Positions 1 through 6,665 of a stretch of DNA of 6,727 bases are shown here, one piece after another. The DNA comes from CAYFNF01 sp964344485. Lineage in GTDB: Bacteria > Patescibacteriota > Patescibacteriia > UBA9570 > XYC2-FULL-38-9. The notes beneath the pieces are model-generated. The model searched no databases, was not told the DNA's origin, and saw nothing but the letters and a program-made list of their open reading frames with translations. The stretch is taken from positions 1 to 6,727 of the forward strand of contig CAYFNF010000015.1 of NCBI GenBank assembly GCA_964344485.1, in the 5' to 3' direction. Position 1 is the stretch's first letter. Each line of letters starts with the position of its first letter. The position numbers were made by a program, and so were the translations under genes.

Positions 1-2
1 CT

Positions 3-2738
3 CTCCCCCTCCACACGCCCAATCCCGAAACAAGTGCCCCCCAAGCAGGCAGCTCCGCTTTGGAGACTGCGCCTGTTTCTTCCCCCCCTGGAGATCCCCC
101 AAAGGGTGGATCCCCAGGTGTTTCCCTTCCTCTTCGCGCTCGCCTGACGTATTGTGAACCGTCTGGTCGGTTCGCTTTTGCGTCACCCATTGATTCTTCT
201 TTCCCCCGCCTCTACCTGCCTGGTCCCTCCCTGAACGGGTTGCCAGCCCGGCCAGGCCAGGAGGTGCTCATCCACTCTGTTTCTCCCCCTCCACGACCAC
301 ATTTGTGCCCTGTTGGTGTGCTTGCACCTCCGTCTTCGTCACGCCGATTTGTGCACCCTGGAGTCCATACGTCTCCCCCGATCAACTCTGCTGCTACTGA
401 GCCCCCCGTTCCCCTGCACGGATCCAATGTGGATCCCATCGCCAGCTCTCGTACGTGGGCGAGTGTGGTTGGTTCACCAGAGAAATCGCCTGGCATGCAA
501 CCGCCTGGTGCCTGCTCTCTTCCTCGTCAGCTGCAGGAGGCAGTCCACAAGCTGACAGAGGAAGTTCGGCTTCTTCAGCGACGTGTCTCGTCCTTGGAAC
601 ATGCGGTTGAGTCGGAGTCGAGGGAGGCAGCGAGAAATCCACCAGCTGACGCAGGTCGCTCTGATTCCTCGGTCCCACACTCCGCTCCTCCCCCGGTGGC
701 TCAGAGAACGTCACCCTCGCGCCGCACGCGGCCTCCAATTCGCTCGCGGAAACAAGGTCCCATTGGGGCCTTGGGAACGCGCTCGTCAGCGACCATTCTG
801 AGGCTTTTCGCGCATTACGGTTTTCTTCGACCCGATGACTGGCCAGCTGATACGCGCGGTATCTATTTTCTACGTCGTGAACTCGAGAGTGCTATTACAA
901 AGGTGGGTGACTCTGTCACTTTCGTTTGGGCACGCACAGAGAATGGCCTGTATGCGGGTGACCCACGTGCTATTTCCATCACCCGCCCCCGTTCTCTTCC
1001 CGATTCATCGCACCAATCTCCCCTTGGGCCTGACCGCCCTGCCGCACCTGAAGGAGTGCGCTCGTCATTGGGTGAGGAGGTTGTTGAGGTTGAGTCTTCT
1101 CAGAGGGACATTCGAGACCTTCTCACCGCCCCGCCGTCGAATTCTCCCCCGGGTCCCCCCACTTCTTCCAAGCCTCCACCGCAACCATCGACTTCATTGG
1201 ATCCTATCCCCCAGTCCGTGGCCGATGAGGAGGTGGTGGACACTGCCGCCACCTCAAGATCCCAGGGCGCCGAGGCTTGCGAGGCATATCTCCGGCCCGT
1301 GGGGTTGCGGGTTCTGCGTGTCTCTGCCGATGGGGAGTGTGGCTTCGCCTCAATTGCGGACCAGCTTTGGGGTGACCCCCATCGCTCGAAGGACGTTCGT
1401 CTGTCGGCTTACACACAATTGCAGCGCTTTCCAGAACGCTATTCCGGATCGCTATGGACTGGAGCCGATCGTGATGCTCACTTCAGTGGGGTAAGGGATG
1501 GTGCATACCTTGAGTCGTTCTCCCTGCAGGCCATCGCGGATTGTTACGTCCTCCTCATCCTCGTCCACGGCACCTCTTCTCTTCTCCACGAAGTCGTTGG
1601 CAGGCGGTCACACGCGGACGGGTCAGGGAGACCGGCGGCGTACCGATTGATCCACGTGTCGAACTACTTCAACCACTACGACTCAGTCAGACCCATCACA
1701 AACGTGGGTTCACAGATTCCTGTGGACTACTACGGCCGCTTCCATCTCCCACACCTGGCGTCTTGGCTAGCATCAACTCCTCTGGACGCTGAGGGCCTTC
1801 GCAACATGTGGGAGCGTACCGTCTCGTCCGGTGTTCTGTCCGCCTCTGTCAGACAGGCCACAGCAGTCTCGACACCCACCCCGAGCGATTGTGTTGCGGA
1901 GGAGGCGCCACTTCTCGACATGGATTTTGCGTCTGACGCGCACGAGTCAACTGCTCCTCCCGGCTCTCCGATGTGTTCTGCGGATGCATTCGAAGCTCTC
2001 ACTCCACTTCCCCAACGAGTCCGAATCATCAGGTCTCCCCGTCGTGCCCCTCTTCCTCCTTCGCCGCCCCCCTCAGCCCCTCCAGCGGAACCACAACCTG
2101 ACGTGCACCGAGGCAGTGCCGGCACGTCTCCTGCCGAGGGGGAAGTCCCTCGCCCGCGGGAGCAGCGCGTTCAGTTCCGTGGCAGGGTCTCTTCGTCTCC
2201 CCTTCCTGGCCCCGTTCCCCAGGCTCTCGTTGGCCGGACTATCCTCACGCCCCCTGGTGACAGCCACTCGCCGGGCTTGGGGCGCGTCTCCGAAGTCGAT
2301 GTATCCAACTCGGTGGTTCGATACCACCGTTTGGATCCAGGGGATGGTTCTGAGGATCGAGAGGAGAGCCTACTCAAGTTTGTGTCGGGTTCTCATAGCC
2401 GATGTATGGTGGACATCGTCCACCATTCATCTCCAATGTCCTTCGCGTTCGAGATTCACAGTGGAGAGGAATGGGATCGCTGTCAGGTTCAATTGCTCTC
2501 TCGCTACAAGAGTCCCGCCCCTGCTTCATATCCCCAGCTCATTCCCTTCCACTGCTTCACTGTTGGCTTCATGAAAGCGGAGCTACAGGCGCGTGACTCC
2601 TTGGCAACTCACCGTGGCCGCCTTTCGCGAGAAGACGGAATGCGGCTGCTCGCGCATTCCTTCATCACTACAAGGCAGTTCACTCCGGTCTCTGTTCTCT
2701 CTGCTGCATCGACGCCGTCCGAAAACGCTGATGTGTAG
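3..2738 (+). CDS. ORF1 protein with cold-shock-like segments, leucine zipper and OTU protease domain (5' partial)
   Basis: This is the LINE ORF1, expected to bind element RNA; residues are numbered here from the TTG codon at 60. The frame is open leftwards to base 3 and the first AUG is at 495 (Met146), so the start is probably outside the window. Residues 22-92 resemble a degenerate cold-shock/OB fold. Residues 158-183 form a coiled coil with Leu158/165/172/179 and Val162/169/176/183. Residues 241-308 are a better cold-shock match (YGFLRPDD, GIYFLRREL, VGDSVTF). Residues 412-542 are an OTU-type cysteine protease: DGEC with Cys427, and NHYDS with His539. Long Pro/Ser-rich linkers separate the domains. 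Residues 700-892 are unrecognised but partly look folded. No CCHC knuckle or RRM was seen in ORF1, so the cold-shock-like segments may be its RNA-binding parts. It ends at UAG 2736-2738, in frame with ORF2. Coding status is certain, the OTU call is strong, and the cold-shock calls are moderate to weak. Confidence 0.9.
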   Translation, partial: LPLHTPNPETSAPQAGSSALETAPVSSPPGDPPKGGSPGVSLPLRARLTYCEPSGRFAFASPIDSSFPRLYLPGPSLNGLPARPGQEVLIHSVSPPPRPHLCPVGVLAPPSSSRRFVHPGVHTSPPINSAATEPPVPLHGSNVDPIASSRTWASVVGSPEKSPGMQPPGACSLPRQLQEAVHKLTEEVRLLQRRVSSLEHAVESESREAARNPPADAGRSDSSVPHSAPPPVAQRTSPSRRTRPPIRSRKQGPIGALGTRSSATILRLFAHYGFLRPDDWPADTRGIYFLRRELESAITKVGDSVTFVWARTENGLYAGDPRAISITRPRSLPDSSHQSPLGPDRPAAPEGVRSSLGEEVVEVESSQRDIRDLLTAPPSNSPPGPPTSSKPPPQPSTSLDPIPQSVADEEVVDTAATSRSQGAEACEAYLRPVGLRVLRVSADGECGFASIADQLWGDPHRSKDVRLSAYTQLQRFPERYSGSLWTGADRDAHFSGVRDGAYLESFSLQAIADCYVLLILVHGTSSLLHEVVGRRSHADGSGRPAAYRLIHVSNYFNHYDSVRPITNVGSQIPVDYYGRFHLPHLASWLASTPLDAEGLRNMWERTVSSGVLSASVRQATAVSTPTPSDCVAEEAPLLDMDFASDAHESTAPPGSPMCSADAFEALTPLPQRVRIIRSPRRAPLPPSPPPSAPPAEPQPDVHRGSAGTSPAEGEVPRPREQRVQFRGRVSSSPLPGPVPQALVGRTILTPPGDSHSPGLGRVSEVDVSNSVVRYHRLDPGDGSEDREESLLKFVSGSHSRCMVDIVHHSSPMSFAFEIHSGEEWDRCQVQLLSRYKSPAPASYPQLIPFHCFTVGFMKAELQARDSLATHRGRLSREDGMRLLAHSFITTRQFTPVSVLSAASTPSENADV

Positions 2739-2834
2739 GATCCGGTGGGGGCTCCGTCTCTCTGTCCTCAGTCTCCCCCTTCCTGCGATTTCCATCGCGC
2801 TGTTGCGCCCGTTTGTCGTCCCGGAGCCCCCGCT
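2736..2834 (+). promoter_or_regulatory. Candidate stop-codon readthrough signal: UAG plus downstream long-range stem
   Basis: The UAG at 2736-2738 separates two reading frames that share one phase. Bases 2747-2756 (GGGGGCTCCG) are perfectly complementary to 2822-2831 (CGGAGCCCCC). The helix extends by U2746-G2832, G2745-C2833 and G2744-U2834 to 13 pairs. The Watson-Crick block starts 8 nt after the UAG, the same spacer length as in murine leukaemia virus gag-pol readthrough, where a pseudoknot follows UAG-G; here too the next base is G. The 65-nt loop contains a small hairpin, 2785-2789 with 2794-2798 (GCGAT/ATCGC). Nothing else in the sequence explains how ORF2 is translated. Function is inferred; the complementarity and frame relation are seen directly. 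Alternatives are a nonsense mutation in a single-ORF element, or chance pairing in GC-rich coding sequence. Confidence 0.55.
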
Positions 2835-5800
2835 CATAGGAGTCACAACATTGCTCTCGCCACCTTGAATGTGTCAGGCCTGACACCCCGGAAGTATAGG
2901 TTTGTCTCTGCGGTTCTGCTTCCGTGGTTGTGTGAGGTTTTTCGGTCCAGTCCTCGTGCCCCAATTGTCATTCTAACTGAAACCCATTCACCCCGCTTCC
3001 CATGCTCTGCACCTCCCCCCAACTACCGTTGCATCCTGTCCACTTCAACTTCAACACACACCGGTGGGGTGGCCATTCTTGTCCCTCTGTCCTATTCAAC
3101 ACGTATCCTGCCATCCGTCCACCCCCACGTTCTGGGCCTGCGTCTCTCCTTCGACTCTGTCTCCTTCACACTCTTTGGTGTGTACCAGAGCCAGAATGCG
3201 TTTCATGGGATGGATTTGTTTGAATGTCTCCAGTGTTCCATTCTGAACTGTGCGTCATGCTGGGTGGCTGCTGGTGATTTCAACCCTTCCTGTTCTGCGT
3301 TCGACTATGACCGGTGGATATCCGATGACAATCTGCTGTCGGTTCCATTGCATCCTCAATTTCTGCCCACCTTTCACCCACGCAGCCAGAATTGTCGCCC
3401 TTCCACTCCCGATAGGATTGTTCTTCCATGTCACACTGGTGCAGTGCTGCAGGGGCACGGAATCCTTGTTCATCCTTCCCTTCGTTCATTCACTGACCAT
3501 GTTCCCCTGTGGGCTTCGCTTTCTATCTCATCTGAGCAGGCTTTCCACTGTCGCCCCGAAGCTGACTTTCAGTTACCTCCGATGCCTCGATGGGACCGCG
3601 CTTCGCATCGGGACAGAGCACGGTATCGTTGCCTTCTTTCGGCTTCCCTCCCCCCTCTTCCAGATCCCTGCACCGACATGTCTCTTGCTCTTCAAATTGA
3701 TGTGGACAGTGTGGCGTCGAACCTGCTCCGCGTTCTACGGACGAGCGCGACGAGGTCAGTACAGATGCGTCGTCGGAAACCCGAAGTCCCCCGCTCGCGT
3801 CGTTCCCTTCCCTTCTGGGATCAAGCGTGCCAGGAGTCGAAGGCTCGTATTCGTCGATCAACCTCTGCTGAGGAGTTCGTGAGGTTGTGCCGAGAGCACC
3901 GTCGTGTCAAACGCCAGGCTCTTAGCAGATGGAGGAAACAGCAAGCCCGTCGCCTGTCGGAACACCTGATGTCTGGAACGGCTTCCAATTCTCTTTCAAC
4001 CTTGATCGGTATGTGGAAGCCATCCCATCCCAATTCCCCTGGACCCAGTGTTTCTCGATCACCATCGGATGAGAATACCGGTACCGCAGCGATGACATCT
4101 ACCCACGTGAACATGGTCTCCAAGATTCGGCAATTCTTGGTTGATCATCATTCCTCTTCTACTTCCCTCACACACCGGTTCGTATTCGACCCATCCGATG
4201 CGTCTCGTTCCCCGTTTGATCGCGTCTTCACTCGCGGTACACTTCGTCGCGCGTTCACCTCTCTCTCGACGTCCTCGCCTGGCCCTGACGGAGTCGCTAC
4301 CCCAGCGTTGAAGGATGGTGGAAGCGCCCTACATCTTCACCTTCTCAACATTTTCAACATCATGTGGATGCTGTCTCGGGTCCCTCGGGGCTGGAGGCAG
4401 AGCCTAATCGTGGCCATTCCCAAGTCCCCAGGTGTGGTCGCTGTGGACCAGCTACGTTTCATCTCCATCCAGAGCCGCTGCGTCACGCTCTTCGAACACA
4501 TGGTTCTACAACGCCTCAATGAGTGGGTTAACGATGCCGGGGTGCTGTCACAACTCCACCTGGGATTTCGCAGACACCGAGAATGCTCCCACAACGTTCT
4601 CATTCTCACGGAGATTGTCAGGAGGCTTCGGCCACATCCTCTTCACGTTTGTTTTTTGGACATCCATCGTGCCTTCTCCTCGGTCGACATTTCGGTGCTC
4701 CTGGGGACCCTTTACGAACTAGGCTGCCCGCCGCGACTCCTACTCATGATCCAGTCCTTGTACGCTTCATGGACCTACCGCGTACGCCATGATGGCGCCT
4801 ATAGTCGAGCGTTCGCTCATGGCCGCGGTTTGAGAGAGGGAAGCCCCCTGTCACCTCTGCTCTTCTCCCTCCTTCTTGAACCCCTCGTCAGAATCCTTGT
4901 GGCTTGTGGATTTGGACCCCGCCTGGGGAACCACCTCTGCCCCATCATTATTTACGCTGATGACTTGGTCCTACTCAGTTGCGCATTCCATGAGCTTCAA
5001 GCGATTCTGCTGATCGTCGCCTCCTTCCTTCGTCGCTGTGGTCTACAACTGAACGCCGAGAAGTGTGCTTACGTGATTTTCGATGCAGTCGAGAGGCACC
5101 CTCCGGGCCCGTTACGGATTGGTAAGGACGTTGTGCCCCAGGTTCAGCAGGTCAAATACCTTGGTGTTGTGCTTCGTTACAATCTTACTTGGTCTCCCCA
5201 CGTACGGTACTTGAACACCAAGACCCAATCACGGATTGGGGCATTGCGACTGCTGCGCCATTTGCATGCACCGTACGAACTTCTTCGAACACTGTACCGA
5301 TCGAACATAAGGTGTGTTCTGGACCATGCGTGCGCGGTTTGGTTCCCCTGGTTGTCAGCAACCGACCGCGATCGTCTCCAAGCTATTCAGAACAGTGCCG
5401 CCAGAGCCATCTTCGGCATGTCTTGTGACACCCCACTTGCCTTTCTTCGGGAGGCGCTGGCGTTACCCGCTATCTCTTCGAGGCTCGTCCGGTTATGTCA
5501 GCGCTTCAACTCGCGCCTGCGGGCCTCAGGGATTGCGATCTTGCTGGCTTGCTCCCTTCCTTCCCACACACCTTCGGCCGTACCAACCGTACGAGTGATA
5601 TCCCAGAGAAGCCGTTACCGTTCCTTCCAGGAGGCGATGCTGGTTCTTGGTCTCACGAATAACCCTCGGCGTCCCGTCCCGGTCCTCTGTTTGCGGCACT
5701 GTCTCCCCCCCTTGTCCCCCTCTCGTCCAGCGTCGTTTGCTGCTACGCTGCAGTACCGGCTCCGCAGTGGCGCCCACTGGCTACCATCGCATACGGGACG

Positions 5801-6062
5801 TCGCCGAGGGATATCTCGGGCCAATCGGTACTGCCGCCAATGTGGACCTCCAATCATCGGCGACGTAGCCCACAGCCTACTCTATTGTACTGGCATCAGG
5901 TCTCAGGTTCTAGCAGTCAAAGATCTGTTCCATCCCGACACACCTGATTCCACCATCCTGATTTTTGCCTTCTACTCAGCTCACCCCCTGGTTTTTTCCT
6001 TGTTGATCCGTTCCTTCCAAGTTCACTCACCCGGCAGGGAATGGTCGTCCCTAGTCCACTGA
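2739..6062 (+). CDS. ORF2: APE-type endonuclease - reverse transcriptase - CCHC knuckle, probably expressed as a readthrough extension of ORF1
   Basis: This is the enzymatic protein of a LINE; residues are numbered from the GTG at 2745. The endonuclease spans about 35-262, with Asn42 (TLNV), Glu79 (LTETH), Tyr147 (GVY), Asp178/Asn180 (GDFN), Asp223 (PDRI) and Asp251-His252 (TDH). Residues 337-405 are a basic linker. The reverse transcriptase spans about 497-812: SPGPDG at 511-516, FLDIHRAFSSVD with catalytic Asp639, GLREGSPLSP at 695-704, YADD at 737-740 and YLGVVL at 805-810. A thumb/linker region follows, then a zinc knuckle Cys1030-x2-Cys1033-x9-His1043-x4-Cys1048. No RNase H was recognised. 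The frame follows the ORF1 UAG directly, with no AUG until 3210 (Met156), which lies past Asn42, Glu79 and Tyr147. Independent AUG initiation would therefore destroy the nuclease, and GTG 2745 is only a formal start. Residues 1-34 are a Pro-rich linker like those of ORF1. The stop is UGA 6060-6062. Confidence 0.95.
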   Translation, partial: DPVGAPSLCPQSPPSCDFHRAVAPVCRPGAPAHRSHNIALATLNVSGLTPRKYRFVSAVLLPWLCEVFRSSPRAPIVILTETHSPRFPCSAPPPNYRCILSTSTSTHTGGVAILVPLSYSTRILPSVHPHVLGLRLSFDSVSFTLFGVYQSQNAFHGMDLFECLQCSILNCASCWVAAGDFNPSCSAFDYDRWISDDNLLSVPLHPQFLPTFHPRSQNCRPSTPDRIVLPCHTGAVLQGHGILVHPSLRSFTDHVPLWASLSISSEQAFHCRPEADFQLPPMPRWDRASHRDRARYRCLLSASLPPLPDPCTDMSLALQIDVDSVASNLLRVLRTSATRSVQMRRRKPEVPRSRRSLPFWDQACQESKARIRRSTSAEEFVRLCREHRRVKRQALSRWRKQQARRLSEHLMSGTASNSLSTLIGMWKPSHPNSPGPSVSRSPSDENTGTAAMTSTHVNMVSKIRQFLVDHHSSSTSLTHRFVFDPSDASRSPFDRVFTRGTLRRAFTSLSTSSPGPDGVATPALKDGGSALHLHLLNIFNIMWMLSRVPRGWRQSLIVAIPKSPGVVAVDQLRFISIQSRCVTLFEHMVLQRLNEWVNDAGVLSQLHLGFRRHRECSHNVLILTEIVRRLRPHPLHVCFLDIHRAFSSVDISVLLGTLYELGCPPRLLLMIQSLYASWTYRVRHDGAYSRAFAHGRGLREGSPLSPLLFSLLLEPLVRILVACGFGPRLGNHLCPIIIYADDLVLLSCAFHELQAILLIVASFLRRCGLQLNAEKCAYVIFDAVERHPPGPLRIGKDVVPQVQQVKYLGVVLRYNLTWSPHVRYLNTKTQSRIGALRLLRHLHAPYELLRTLYRSNIRCVLDHACAVWFPWLSATDRDRLQAIQNSAARAIFGMSCDTPLAFLREALALPAISSRLVRLCQRFNSRLRASGIAILLACSLPSHTPSAVPTVRVISQRSRYRSFQEAMLVLGLTNNPRRPVPVLCLRHCLPPLSPSRPASFAATLQYRLRSGAHWLPSHTGRRRGISRANRYCRQCGPPIIGDVAHSLLYCTGIRSQVLAVKDLFHPDTPDSTILIFAFYSAHPLVFSLLIRSFQVHSPGREWSSLVH

Positions 6063-6063
6063 G

Positions 6064-6091
6064 TCCCATTTCCCGTTCGGGAACCCTGGGA
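6064..6091 (+). other. Stem-loop directly after the ORF2 stop codon
   Basis: An outer stem pairs TCCCA 6064-6068 with TGGGA 6087-6091. An inner stem pairs TTCCC 6070-6074 with GGGAA 6079-6083 around a GTTC loop. One unpaired T lies on the 5' side and three C on the 3' side. The structure begins one base after the UGA. Role unknown: a 3' UTR recognition or RNA-stability element, or chance. Confidence 0.45.
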
Positions 6092-6343
6092 CATACTTCT
6101 CCCCCTGCTTCCATACCCCCACCCAATCGAGCCCAGATCCAGTGCCACCAGTGCTTCAGATTGGATCGCCACGAAGGTCCAGATCGCTTGCGCGCCTGCG
6201 TGACGAAGTGCTGGTCGATGGCTGCTGGGCGCCGGGGTGGGGCGGGTTGTTTTCTTCTGGGTAGGCCATCTCCAACAGCCAGTCTGAGCAGGAATAGCAG
6301 AAGGAGCCTTTCGACCGTCTTGGTCTCGCCCTCTGAGATAGAG

Positions 6344-6418
6344 CCCCTGTGCCCGTCAGGGGTGGTGGTTCCGCCAATCCCCGGTCGCTGTTGGTTCCCC
6401 AGCTTCCGGGGGCCACCC
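6344..6418 (+). other. Nested inverted repeats in the 3' UTR
   Basis: GGGTGG 6360-6365 pairs with CCACCC 6413-6418. Inside it CCCCGG 6379-6384 pairs with CCGGGG 6406-6411, and inside that GCTG 6387-6390 pairs with CAGC 6400-6403. A competing 6-bp hairpin, CCCCTG 6344-6349 with CAGGGG 6357-6362, shares bases with the outermost stem, so the two cannot form together. This could be an RNA structure recognised by the element's reverse transcriptase. No folding energy was computed. Confidence 0.4.
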
Positions 6419-6514
6419 GTAGGAGCGGTGAGGCTTTGATAGTTGTTTGTGCTCTGCCGCGACGCACAGAACATAACCCAGCCCGGAGGCCACCTTCCTA
6501 TTACTCTCATTTTT

Positions 6515-6577
6515 GAGAACCTGGCAACCGTTAGCGGGAGGTTTTTTCCAGGGTGTTTCCTCCCTGCGCCGGTTCTC
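6515..6577 (+). other. Compound stem-loop in the 3' UTR
   Basis: GAGAACC 6515-6521 is complementary to GGTTCTC 6571-6577. Within this, GGGAGG 6536-6541 pairs with CCTCCC 6559-6564, extended by GC 6534-6535 with GC 6566-6567 past one bulged T. An alternative outer pairing, AACCG 6526-6530 with CGGTT 6570-6574, is also possible. It lies about 90 bases before the tail, where LINE 3' recognition structures are often found. The function is inferred only from position. Confidence 0.42.
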
Positions 6578-6626
6578 CCCCACCCTGCCACCAGTATGTA
6601 GATGTGAGGGACCGTCAGGCCTGTAT

Positions 6627-6662
6627 GGGCCAACGCATGCGGCCCGACCCAAATAGAAGGGT
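6627..6662 (+). other. Two small hairpins immediately before the tail
   Basis: GGGCC 6627-6631 pairs with GGCCC 6641-6645 over a 9-base loop. ACCC 6647-6650 pairs with GGGT 6659-6662 over an 8-base loop. They are nearly adjacent and end 3 bases before the A-rich tail. In several LINEs a 3'-terminal hairpin next to the tail repeat is what the reverse transcriptase recognises, so this is a reasonable candidate for that site. The second stem is short and weak. Confidence 0.4.
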
Positions 6663-6665
6663 TTG

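Larger units (their letters stand above)
6063..6665 (+). other. 3' untranslated region of the LINE
   Basis: About 600 bases lie between the ORF2 UGA and the A-rich tail. No recognisable protein domain lies here on either strand. The open frames present (a 132-codon frame on +, and long frames on -) look like by-products of GC-rich, stop-poor sequence. The region has several inverted repeats able to form stem-loops, listed separately. In LINEs the 3' UTR is the template start recognised by the reverse transcriptase, so structured RNA is expected here. No tRNA, rRNA or snRNA-like segment was recognised. Confidence 0.8.

Noticed and set aside
835..1494. 219-codon + frame overlapping ORF1, and a 247-codon one at 1831-2574
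   Set aside because: They overlap the OTU domain and the ORF1 C-terminal region in another frame, have no recognisable motif, and have Arg/Pro/Ser/Leu-rich composition typical of out-of-frame reading of this sequence.
2736..2738. UAG reassigned as a sense codon in the host
   Set aside because: Only one UAG occurs in about 2,019 codons, placed exactly at the ORF1/ORF2 border, while a reassigned codon should recur. Not fully excluded without host genes.
2745..2747. GTG as a real ORF2 start codon
   Set aside because: Non-AUG initiation at GUG is rare in eukaryotes, there is no supporting context, and the frame is open back to the ORF1 UAG. Readthrough is a simpler explanation.
2731..2868. An AUG at 2731 overlapping the ORF1 stop (ATGTGTAG), as in LINEs that start ORF2 by termination-reinitiation
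   Set aside because: It is in the +1 frame relative to ORF2 and runs only 45 codons to a stop ending at 2868. It cannot produce ORF2 without a second frameshift.
5991..5998. T-run near the ORF2 end (GGTTTTTT) as a frameshift site into the downstream small frame
   Set aside because: It does not fit the X-XXY-YYZ pattern well, and the -1 frame has a TGA at 6005-6007 before the small frame begins.
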